A stretch of DNA of 64,000 bases from Granulosicoccus sp965214025 (GTDB lineage: Bacteria; Pseudomonadota; Gammaproteobacteria; Granulosicoccales; Granulosicoccaceae): the NCBI GenBank assembly GCA_965214025.1, contig CBDCAW010000004.1, forward strand, positions 62,001 to 126,000, in the 5' to 3' direction. The first letter of the stretch is position 1, and each line of letters begins with the position of its first letter. Shown piece after piece: positions 17,204 to 24,883 of this stretch. The notes under the pieces are model-generated. The model worked only from the letters and a program-made list of their open reading frames with translations. It ran no database searches and was not told where the DNA came from. A program made the translations under genes and the position numbers.

Positions 17204-18826
17204 GTGGTGACGGTTTCAGCGTGCCTGTCGGTTTTCGCGACAAGACGGGCATTCGCTGGCATGGCAGCGACGGTTCAGAGTGAACTTCATGTTTCCACCT
17301 GTGTGACTTCAACCGTCCGGAAAGAACCTCTCGGTCTCGCCTTCATCGCACTGGTCGCAATCCTCGTGACCGGCCTTTCGCTATGGAAGCTGGAAGGGGC
17401 ACGGGCGGGAATCGAGACATCCGATGTAGAGATAGGCACCACCCCCGCTACCTTTCTGGAGCTGCCTGGCAGCGACGGACCGCTGGTCGTCGTGGCGCAT
17501 GGTTTTGCCGGCTCGCGACAGTTGATGGACGCGTACTCTCTGACGTTGGCGCATGCCGGGTATGCGGTGCTGGCGTTCGACTTCGAAGGCCACGGCCGAA
17601 ATCCGGTGCCGATGTCGGGTGACGTCACGGCCATCGACGGCACCACCCGTCTGCTGGTCGATGAAACTCGGCGCGTGATTGCCGCCGCGCGGTCCCGGTA
17701 CGGTGCGAAGCGCGGGCTTTCGCTGCTCGGCCATTCGATGGCCACTGACGTCCTGGTTCGTGCGGCGCTTGCAGAGGCGAAAGAGGGTCGCGCCGTCGAT
17801 GCCATTGTCGGCCTGTCGATGTTCTCCCAGGCGGTCACTCCTCGCGTACCCGAACGCTTGCTGGTCATCAATGGCGAATGGGAGGGCCGCCTGCGGGAAT
17901 CGGCCCTGGAACAGCTGCATGAAATGCGGCCGAATGCGCGGGAAGGTGAAACCGTTCGCGAAAACGGTGTGCTGAGACGAGTGGTGGTGGCACCGCACGT
18001 GGAGCACGTGGGCATCCTGTACAGCGCCAGTGCATTGGGTGAGGCGCGCGACTGGCTGGACCTTGCGTTCGATCGCGACAGCCAGGGCCCGGTGGTGCAG
18101 ATCGGTCTGTGGATTCTGGCGTTGTTGTTCGGTATCGTCTTGCTGTTCCGGCCACTGGTGGCCCTGCTACCCTCACTGACCACGGCACTGACGGCCGCGG
18201 GGCCTGCGCCCTGCTCAACCCGCCGCTTCCTGCTGGCGATTCTTGTGCCGGGGCTGCTGGTGCCCGCGGTCGCCACCATCCCCCCGATCGACTTCCTACC
18301 GGTGCTGGTCGCCGACTACCTGATGGTCCACCTCGCGCTGTACGGTGCCCTGCAACTGGCCATACTGCAACCGTGGAAATCGCTTCGGTTATCAGTCTCA
18401 CCGTGGCCCGTCATGGCACTGGTGATCTGGGGCATAGCGGTATTCGGAGTGGCGCTGGATCGCTACGCCGCCAGCTTCCTGCCAAACGCGGAGAGGCTGG
18501 TCATCATCCTCGTGCTATGCCTCGGCACGATCATCTTCATGATCGCCGACAGCATCGTTTCAGGTGCCGGTCAGGGGCGCATCTGGAGGCGACTGAGTGC
18601 TCGCGTCGCGTTCATCGGCTCACTGGCCGTTGCCGCCGCCATCGATCCCGAACGGCTGCTTTTCCTGCTGTTGATCGTGCCGGTACTGCTCCTGTTCTTC
18701 TGCGTGCATGGTCTGATGGGGCGTTGGGTAGCGCAGCGCCAGGGGCCCTGGTCAGCCGGGCTCGGGCTCGGCCTGTGCCTGGCGTGGGCGCTGGGGGTCA
18801 GCTTTCCACTGTTCGATGCCGCTTGA
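17204..18826 (+). CDS. Alpha/beta hydrolase fused to a multi-helix membrane domain
   Basis: About 540 residues. One N-terminal helix precedes an alpha/beta-hydrolase domain with VVVAHGFAGS (oxyanion region), AFDFEGHGRN, the nucleophile elbow GHSMAT, and a late His in VAPHVEHVGI. The C-terminal 240 residues contain about eight hydrophobic segments. The catalytic domain probably faces the periplasm. The natural substrate is unknown. The start is uncertain: GTG 17204 or ATG 17261, and neither has a clear ribosome binding site. Confidence 0.78.
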   Translation: MVTVSACLSVFATRRAFAGMAATVQSELHVSTCVTSTVRKEPLGLAFIALVAILVTGLSLWKLEGARAGIETSDVEIGTTPATFLELPGSDGPLVVVAHGFAGSRQLMDAYSLTLAHAGYAVLAFDFEGHGRNPVPMSGDVTAIDGTTRLLVDETRRVIAAARSRYGAKRGLSLLGHSMATDVLVRAALAEAKEGRAVDAIVGLSMFSQAVTPRVPERLLVINGEWEGRLRESALEQLHEMRPNAREGETVRENGVLRRVVVAPHVEHVGILYSASALGEARDWLDLAFDRDSQGPVVQIGLWILALLFGIVLLFRPLVALLPSLTTALTAAGPAPCSTRRFLLAILVPGLLVPAVATIPPIDFLPVLVADYLMVHLALYGALQLAILQPWKSLRLSVSPWPVMALVIWGIAVFGVALDRYAASFLPNAERLVIILVLCLGTIIFMIADSIVSGAGQGRIWRRLSARVAFIGSLAVAAAIDPERLLFLLLIVPVLLLFFCVHGLMGRWVAQRQGPWSAGLGLGLCLAWALGVSFPLFDAA

Positions 18827-18947
18827 GGGTCGCGGCAGCTTGAAGGTCGCAGCCGGTATCGGGAAGGGCACACCGAAGCCAGTGCCTGCGGCCAAACTCG
18901 ATAGTGAGGCCGAAAACTGGCGGTGCGCTGGCGGTATGCTGAGGAAA

Positions 18948-19021
18948 TGGAGCGGGTGAAGGGAATCGAACCCTCATATGCAGCTTGGGAAGCTGCCGTT
19001 CTACCATTGAACTACACCCGC
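18948..19021 (-). tRNA. tRNA-Gly (anticodon CCC)
   Basis: The minus strand folds as a normal tRNA. The acceptor arms are GCGGGTG and CACCCGC, with discriminator T and an encoded CCA end. The anticodon stem is GCAGC/GCTGC with loop TTCCCAA, giving anticodon CCC. The T arm has GGTTCGATTCC. Length is 74 nt with CCA. It decodes GGG glycine codons. Confidence 0.97.
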
Positions 19022-19053
19022 ACTCGATCTCGATCATACACCGGTAGAGAGCA

Positions 19054-20445
19054 CTACACGATCTTGCCCGGGTTCATGATGCCCGCCGGATCCAGAGCCG
19101 CCTTGATCATTCGCATGTACTCCGTCGCCGCACCGAGTTCGCGCTCCAGGTACCGCTTCTTGCCCTGACCTATACCGTGCTCCCCGGTGCAGGTACCGTC
19201 CATCGAGATGGCCATGTCGTTCAGCCAGCCGATGAACTCTTCGGTTCGCGCTCGCTCACCGGGGTCTGCCTCGTCGATCAGCGGCAACATGTGAAAATTG
19301 CCATCACCGACGTGGCCGACGATCGGCGCGATCAGCTTCAGCTCGCCAGCCCTCGCCTGTGCTGCACTCACACATTCGGCCAGGCGGGACACCGGCACGC
19401 AGGTATCGGTAGATACCGCCTTGGTACCGGGCCGTAGTTGCAATGTTGCCCAGTAGGCGTCATGGCGCGCCTGCCACAAGCGGCTGCGTTCTTCAGTGCT
19501 GGTGGTCCAGGTGAAGTCTTTTCCCCCGCACTCGTCGGCAAGCTCGTCGAACATCGTCGACTGCTCCGCGACCGACGCCTCCGAGCCATGAAACTCGAGC
19601 AGCAACAGTGGTTGCTCCGGGAGACTCAGCCCCGAGTAGGCGTTCACCGCCTTTACCGTGAGCGCATCGAGCAGCTCCATTCGCGCTACCGGAATACAAT
19701 ACTGGATCGCGCTCATCGCAGCCTTGCAAGCGGCCTCCACAGATGGAAACGAGCAGCTGGCAGATGCCATGGCCTCGGGAATTCCCTGCAACTTCAGGGT
19801 TAGTTCCGTGATGATGCCCAGCGTGCCTTCCGCGCCGACCAGCAGGCGCGCCAGATCATAACCCGCGGCGCTCTTGCGGGCACGGCCACCCGTGCGAATG
19901 CAGGTGCCGTCCGCCATGACTGCCTCGAGGGCGATGACGTTGTCTTTCATCGTGCCGTAACGCACCGCGTTCGTACCCGAGGCGCGGGTCGATGCCATAC
20001 CGCCGAGGCTGGCGTCCGCTCCCGGATCGATCGGAAAGAACAGGCCCTGGTCACGCAGGTGAATATTCAACTGACTGCGCGTGACGCCGGGCTGGACCAC
20101 ACAGTCGAGATCGTCGGCGTGCACGGCAAGCACGCGATTCATCGAGGACAAATCGATCGAGACACCGCCAGCCGGTGCGTTCAGGTGACCCTCGAGAGAG
20201 GTGCCGGTGCCGAACGCGATCACAGGTACCCGATGGCTGGCGCAAATGGTAACGATCTGCGCCACCTCATCGGTGGACTCCACGAATACCACGGCATCCG
20301 GTGGCTGATTGGTCAGCCAGGTCGTGGTGTGACCATGCTGTTCGCGCATCGACTGGCCGGTGTGGAACCGCTCGCCGAAACGTTGTTTCAAAATACCGCA
20401 GACAACTTGAATGCCGTCGTCGTTGCGTAGTGTGTCTTGTTGCAT
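19054..20445 (-). CDS. FAD-linked dehydrogenase, D-lactate/glycolate (Dld/GlcD) type
   Basis: A 463-residue flavoprotein that oxidises a D-2-hydroxyacid to the oxoacid, probably passing electrons to a cytochrome or quinone. FAD_binding_4 features: PVIAFGTGTSLEGH and DPGADASLGGMASTRASGTNAVRYG. C-terminal FAD-oxidase domain features: VGHVGDGNFH and CTGEHGIGQGKKRYL, ending ALDPAGIMNPGKIV. The ORF extends to 20562, but the ATG at 20445, preceded by GGGGCGAG, fits the family length. It is divergent from the nucleotidyltransferase operon. Confidence 0.92.
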   Translation of the reverse strand: MQQDTLRNDDGIQVVCGILKQRFGERFHTGQSMREQHGHTTTWLTNQPPDAVVFVESTDEVAQIVTICASHRVPVIAFGTGTSLEGHLNAPAGGVSIDLSSMNRVLAVHADDLDCVVQPGVTRSQLNIHLRDQGLFFPIDPGADASLGGMASTRASGTNAVRYGTMKDNVIALEAVMADGTCIRTGGRARKSAAGYDLARLLVGAEGTLGIITELTLKLQGIPEAMASASCSFPSVEAACKAAMSAIQYCIPVARMELLDALTVKAVNAYSGLSLPEQPLLLLEFHGSEASVAEQSTMFDELADECGGKDFTWTTSTEERSRLWQARHDAYWATLQLRPGTKAVSTDTCVPVSRLAECVSAAQARAGELKLIAPIVGHVGDGNFHMLPLIDEADPGERARTEEFIGWLNDMAISMDGTCTGEHGIGQGKKRYLERELGAATEYMRMIKAALDPAGIMNPGKIV

Positions 20446-20611
20446 CGCGCTCGCCCCGTCAGCCTGACATCGTCTTCGGGCCATACGGTTGATGACCCTC
20501 CGCATGATACTCACATAACACCATGACGCACCACAGGGCGCGATGCCACCGTTTCGATACAATGTCGAGGCGGAACGCCGTCGGCGACCTCAGACCCGAA
20601 CCTTGCATCCG

Positions 20612-21250
20612 ATGCCCGACCAACCTGATTTTCCATTGGCGATACTCGCCAAGGCGCCGATCCCCGGCAAGGTCAAGACGCGCCTGATTCCTGCGCTCGG
20701 TGCGCAGGGCTCGGCCGATCTGCATCGCAAGCTTGTGTGGCAGACGCTGGAGACTGCCGTGGCCGGCACCGACAGAAAACAGGTGACGCTCTGGACCGGC
20801 CTTGCCGATTCGGGCACCCGGGAGCATGAATTCTTCGATCGCTGCGCCGAGCACTTCGGTATTCGGCTGCGTACGCAGCCATCGGGAGATCTCGGCTGGC
20901 GCATGCACACCGCCTTGAGCGCCATGGCAGGTCCGGGGCTGGTCATCGGCACCGACTGCCCGGTGCTCACACCGAAGCTCCTCCAGGGCTGCCACGCCTG
21001 CCTGAAGGGAGTCGACTGCGTGCTGCTACCGGCAGAGGATGGTGGCTACGCATTGATCGGCACTCGCTCGGTTGACGCGCTCCTGTTCACCGACATCGAT
21101 TGGGGAACCGAACACGTCTTCGAACAGACGGTGTCGAAACTGCACGAACTCGGCTGGACGTACCGTTGCCCGGCCTACGTCTGGGATGTGGACCGGCCAG
21201 CCGACCTGGATCGTCTTCATGCCCTGTCAAAGGCACCCTACGATGACTGA
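20612..21250 (+). CDS. CofC/MobA-like nucleotidyltransferase (TIGR04282 type)
   Basis: A 212-residue protein of the TIGR04282 group. Its fold is that of MobA/CofC nucleotidyltransferases: ILAKAPIPGKVKTRLIPALG near the N-terminus, VIGTDCPVL for metal/nucleotide, and LLPAEDGGYALIG. Members are often annotated as glycosyltransferases and are linked to TIGR04283 proteins. The ORF extends to 20543, but MPDQPDFPLAI fits the family start. It overlaps the following kinase gene by 8 nt, the first step of a three-gene operon. Confidence 0.85.
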   Translation: MPDQPDFPLAILAKAPIPGKVKTRLIPALGAQGSADLHRKLVWQTLETAVAGTDRKQVTLWTGLADSGTREHEFFDRCAEHFGIRLRTQPSGDLGWRMHTALSAMAGPGLVIGTDCPVLTPKLLQGCHACLKGVDCVLLPAEDGGYALIGTRSVDALLFTDIDWGTEHVFEQTVSKLHELGWTYRCPAYVWDVDRPADLDRLHALSKAPYDD

Positions 21251-22388
21251 CTTGCAAGGCAGACTGCAGGATGCACTGGATGCAGCTTCGATACAGGCCC
21301 GGCGCCTGCGCCCGATGGAAGACAAGGGCCTGGCGCACGAGCATGTATGGCTCGAGCGAGGCGACGGGAAACACTGGGTCGCGCGTCTGCCGAAGCAGAG
21401 CCAGATGGCGCTGTCGCCCGAGGCGAATCTGACTTACCAGGCTTGCTGTTTCCGCCGCGCGAGCCAAGGCGGCCATACGCCTGAGCTGCAAGGTATCCTG
21501 CCACCCGGGCAGTCCTTGCCTCGGGGCGGTTTGCTGGTCACAGCCATCGACGGGCGCGTGGCCAGATTGCCCGAAGACCTGGCCGAGATCGCCACGACGC
21601 TTGCCAGTGTGCACCGCTTGCCGCTACCGGACCCGGAAACACGTAAGCCCCTGCTGGATCCGGCGTCGCCCGCGCAGGCCATGCTCGAAGAAATCCGTCG
21701 ACAGGCAGCGTATCTCGACAATGCCTCGCTTGACAGTGATGCGCGCCGACAGATCGAGGTTGAACTGCAGGCACTCGAAAAATGGCTGAAAGCGAGTACA
21801 CCTGCCGGGAAGGCACTGATCAGCTTCGACGCCCATCCGGGCAATTTCATCATTCGTGCCGATGGGCGAGCGATGCTCGTCGATCTGGAGAAATGCCGCT
21901 ACGGGCTACCCGGATTCGATCTCGCCCATGCAACGCTCTACACCTCGACCACCTGGGATATCGACACCCACGCCGTGCTCGGTGTGGAGGATGTGCGCGC
22001 CTTCTACGCACGGTGGGCCCTCGCGATGAGCGACAGCAGCAACGGTGTTGGTGTTGGTGTTGGTGTTGGTGTTGGTGTTGGTGTTGGTGCTGGTGCTGGT
22101 GCTGGTGCTGGTGCTGGTGCTGGAGAACATTCTGTCGACGAGCGGACGATACTGCAATGCCGTCGCGCCATGTGGCTCTGGTCGATCACCTGGTGCGCGA
22201 AGTGGCGCGTGGAACATCTGCGTTCACGAGATGGCGACCTGGGCGGGCAAGACTGGTCGACGGACTTGAGCGAAGTACACCTCATCGAGCATGTCGCCAA
22301 TCGTGTGGACCACTACCTTTCGCCTGCAATTATCACGAAAGTTCGAGATGAACTGCAGGCACTGCAGCAAGGCGGTCTATTCCAGTGA
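21243..22388 (+). CDS. APH/choline-kinase-like small-molecule kinase with a GV/GA repeat
   Basis: A 381-residue protein with the aminoglycoside-phosphotransferase fold. The catalytic loop is FDAHPGNFI and the metal site VDLEKCRYG, followed by FDLAHATLY. It probably phosphorylates a sugar or other alcohol before activation by the neighbouring nucleotidyltransferase. Residues about 268-293 are (Gly-Val)7(Gly-Ala)6, encoded by 13 hexanucleotides, in a loop of the C-terminal lobe. ATG 21243 overlaps the previous gene by 8 nt. The glycosyltransferase start follows 10 nt after the stop. Confidence 0.8.
   Translation: MTDLQGRLQDALDAASIQARRLRPMEDKGLAHEHVWLERGDGKHWVARLPKQSQMALSPEANLTYQACCFRRASQGGHTPELQGILPPGQSLPRGGLLVTAIDGRVARLPEDLAEIATTLASVHRLPLPDPETRKPLLDPASPAQAMLEEIRRQAAYLDNASLDSDARRQIEVELQALEKWLKASTPAGKALISFDAHPGNFIIRADGRAMLVDLEKCRYGLPGFDLAHATLYTSTTWDIDTHAVLGVEDVRAFYARWALAMSDSSNGVGVGVGVGVGVGVGAGAGAGAGAGAGEHSVDERTILQCRRAMWLWSITWCAKWRVEHLRSRDGDLGGQDWSTDLSEVHLIEHVANRVDHYLSPAIITKVRDELQALQQGGLFQ
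22044..22121. repeat. Hexanucleotide microsatellite inside the kinase gene
   Basis: Seven GGTGTT units followed by six GGTGCT units, 78 bp with no interruption. It is in frame and encodes alternating Gly-Val then Gly-Ala. Slippage would change the protein length by two residues per unit and not the frame. Confidence 0.95.
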
Positions 22389-22398
22389 AGGAATAGCG

Positions 22399-23103
22399 AT
22401 GGCAACCAACCTGAGCATCATCGTACCTACCTTCAACGAAGCGCTCGGAATAGAACGGCATTTGCGGTCACTACAGTCGCTGCGCGAGCGTGGCGTTGAA
22501 GTCTTGGTGGTAGATGGCGGCAGCACCGATGGCACCGTGGCGCTCGCCGTTACCCGGGCGGACGTCGTGTTGCAAGAGCGTCCCGGCCGCGCACGGCAGA
22601 TGAACGCAGGCGTGTCGGCCAGTACCGGCAACCATCTTCTGTTCCTGCACGCCGATACCTTCCTGCCCGACCGGGCCGATCACCTCATCGCCGAGGCGCT
22701 GTCAATCGTGAAGCCCGGCACCGGCACACGCTGCTGGGGCCGCTTCGATGTTCGTCTCAGCGGTACCTTGCCGATGCTTGCCGTGATCGCCGCCGCCATG
22801 AATCGTCGCTCGAGGCTCTCCGGCATAGCCACCGGAGATCAAGCGCTGTTCATGACGCGGCAGGCGTTCATCGACGTCGGCGGGTTTCCCGATCAACCGC
22901 TGATGGAAGACATCGAGATGTGCCGGCGGCTCAAGCGCTTGTCGCCCCCGGCATGCCTGCACGAAAAGGTGATCAGCTCCGGGCGGCGCTGGGAACGGCA
23001 CGGTACCTGGCGAACCATTCTGTTGATGTGGCGGCTACGATTCGCCTACTGGCTCGGCAGGGATGCAAGCCGGCTCGCTACCTCATACCGCCAGGTTCGC
23101 TGA
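22399..23103 (+). CDS. Family 2 glycosyltransferase (TIGR04283, arsenosugar-type group)
   Basis: A 234-residue GT-A enzyme. Motifs: SIIVPTFNEALGIERHL at the start, VVDGGSTDGT, the DxD equivalent HADTFLP, and GIATGDQALFMTRQAF followed by LMEDIEMCRRLKR (catalytic ED). The TIGR04283 group is named for arsenosugar synthesis context, but no arsS or arsM is visible here. The ATG at 22399 has GAAGGA upstream. With the kinase and nucleotidyltransferase upstream it makes a plausible activate-and-transfer sugar pathway. Confidence 0.9.
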   Translation: MATNLSIIVPTFNEALGIERHLRSLQSLRERGVEVLVVDGGSTDGTVALAVTRADVVLQERPGRARQMNAGVSASTGNHLLFLHADTFLPDRADHLIAEALSIVKPGTGTRCWGRFDVRLSGTLPMLAVIAAAMNRRSRLSGIATGDQALFMTRQAFIDVGGFPDQPLMEDIEMCRRLKRLSPPACLHEKVISSGRRWERHGTWRTILLMWRLRFAYWLGRDASRLATSYRQVR

Positions 23104-23120
23104 ATGGCTCGCTCAAAGAC

Positions 23121-24866
23121 TCACTGGAAACCCACATCTTCCCAGCGCGGGCTACCCAGGCCGAAGGCGCCATAGTTCGCCAAGCTTTGCTTGCTCGCGA
23201 TCAGCTCGGGGCGCTGATAGAGCGGCAGCGTATGCACGTTCTCCCACAGCAGGCTGCTTGCCCGGTTGGCCAGCTCGATTCGGGCCGCCGTGTCGCTTTC
23301 GGCGTCGATCTTCGCGATCAGATCGTCCACCGCAGGCAGGGAGAGCTGCGCGTAGTTGCTTTGCGAGCCGGTGCCGTAAAGCTGCTTGAGTCCCGTGAAC
23401 GGGTACGGTGTACCGACCCATGAGAAGGCGATCAGTTCGAATTCGTGACCCGACAACGTCTTGCCGAAACGGGCCGTCGGGATGGTGACTATCTTCAGCT
23501 GTACACCGATGTCGGCCAGCTGGCTCTGTGCCTGCAGTGCCTCGTTCTCCGACACCTTCACGGTGGCGATCTGGGTAAAACGCACGACCAGCTTCTGCCC
23601 CTCCTTTTCCCGAACCCCATCCGCGCCGAGCGCCCAGCCAGCCTCATCGAGCAAGGCTCTGGCCTTGTCGGGGTCATAGTCCAGGTTGGTGGCAGCCGCG
23701 GAATCGACGAACCCCTGCTGGCTGCGCAGGAACACATGATTGTTCAGCGGTATGGCCGGCCAGTCGATGCCGGCCAGGTCACTGGCGGCGATCGACTCTC
23801 TGTCCAGCCCGAGCACGATCGCCTGGCGAACCGCCAGTTCCTGCAACCGGCCGGCCTTCGTGTTGAAGGTGAAATGCCGGAAGTTGGGCCCCCCCGCCTT
23901 GCGCACCTCGCCATCGGCAACGCGTGTGGCACGCTGATACGCATCAGGGTCGGAACCGATGTCGAAGGCATCGATCTCGTCGTTGGCGAATGCCTGGGCC
24001 ACCGCATCGGGTGCGATGGCCCGCCAGATGATCTTGTCGAGCAGTGGCTTCTCGCCCCACCAGCGCTCGTTCGGCACCAGCGTCATCACCTGCTGTGCCT
24101 CGTCGAAGCTGCCGAGCTTGAACGGGCCGGACAACCAGTCGTTGTTCAGGGCCTTCCAGCCTTCGTTGAACACATCGACTGCATTGATGCTCTCCGCCTT
24201 GATCGCACCGGGAATGCTGAAGCCCTGGCTCCAGTCCGGGTAGGTGCTCTTGTAGGTAATGGTGACATCGGTCTTGTCCTTCCCCGTGTCGATATTCGCT
24301 ATGGCATCGTAGCCTTGCGTCGAGGTGCAGTTGAACGCCTTATCCTCACCATTGCAAGCCTGCCATTTCGCCTTCATGTCGTCGCCATCGACCGGCGAAC
24401 CATCGCCCCAGACGGCGTCGGGGTTGAGTCTGAAGCGCACGATCGTCGGATCCTGGCTGACCTCCTCTACCGACACCACGTAGTCTGGGTTCGGTGTGGC
24501 AACGCCTTGCGCATCGAAGTGAAAGAAAGTCGGCAACAAGGCTGCACGGACGTTGGAGTAGTCTGCATTGTTACCGTCGATATGCATCGGGTTCCAGTTC
24601 TCTGCAAAATTGCCGACACTCAGCCGAATCTCGCCCCCGGATTGCAGGCCGGCACGATCCTGGGCGTTGATATTCTGAGCGCTTGTCTCGACCGCCGCTG
24701 CGGCAGCAGCGCCATCCGATTCAGCGCCACTCTTGCCAGCCTTGCCGGCCTCCTCACTGCCGCTGCCACAGGCGCTCAGCAGGCAGGCGAACACCAGCAG
24801 GCAGGGCAGAGCCCGTTGCCTGCCCGTCGGGCTGAGTTTTGCTCGATGGCAGCGAACAGTGTTCAT
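23121..24866 (-). CDS. Oligopeptide-type ABC transporter substrate-binding lipoprotein
   Basis: About 581 residues, SBP_bac_5 family. The lipobox LLSAC places the mature protein as a lipoprotein, followed by a Gly/Ala/Ser-rich linker. Body features: EIRLSVGNFAENWNPMH, a RFRLNPDAVWGDGSPVDGDD block, and late TGLKQLYGTGSQSNYAQLS. The overall look is close to the DppA/LpqW-like proteins common in Actinobacteria. The ORF opens at 24929, but ATG 24866 gives a normal lipoprotein signal. It is the last gene of an oppBC-DF-A operon, 17 nt after the ATPase stop. Confidence 0.88.
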   Translation of the reverse strand: MNTVRCHRAKLSPTGRQRALPCLLVFACLLSACGSGSEEAGKAGKSGAESDGAAAAAAVETSAQNINAQDRAGLQSGGEIRLSVGNFAENWNPMHIDGNNADYSNVRAALLPTFFHFDAQGVATPNPDYVVSVEEVSQDPTIVRFRLNPDAVWGDGSPVDGDDMKAKWQACNGEDKAFNCTSTQGYDAIANIDTGKDKTDVTITYKSTYPDWSQGFSIPGAIKAESINAVDVFNEGWKALNNDWLSGPFKLGSFDEAQQVMTLVPNERWWGEKPLLDKIIWRAIAPDAVAQAFANDEIDAFDIGSDPDAYQRATRVADGEVRKAGGPNFRHFTFNTKAGRLQELAVRQAIVLGLDRESIAASDLAGIDWPAIPLNNHVFLRSQQGFVDSAAATNLDYDPDKARALLDEAGWALGADGVREKEGQKLVVRFTQIATVKVSENEALQAQSQLADIGVQLKIVTIPTARFGKTLSGHEFELIAFSWVGTPYPFTGLKQLYGTGSQSNYAQLSLPAVDDLIAKIDAESDTAARIELANRASSLLWENVHTLPLYQRPELIASKQSLANYGAFGLGSPRWEDVGFQ

Positions 24867-24883
24867 TGATTCGATCTCGTGCA

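Noticed and set aside
18948..19021. tRNA-Gly as an attachment site of an integrated element
   Set aside because: No integrase, no direct repeat of the tRNA 3' end downstream, and ordinary chromosomal genes on both sides.
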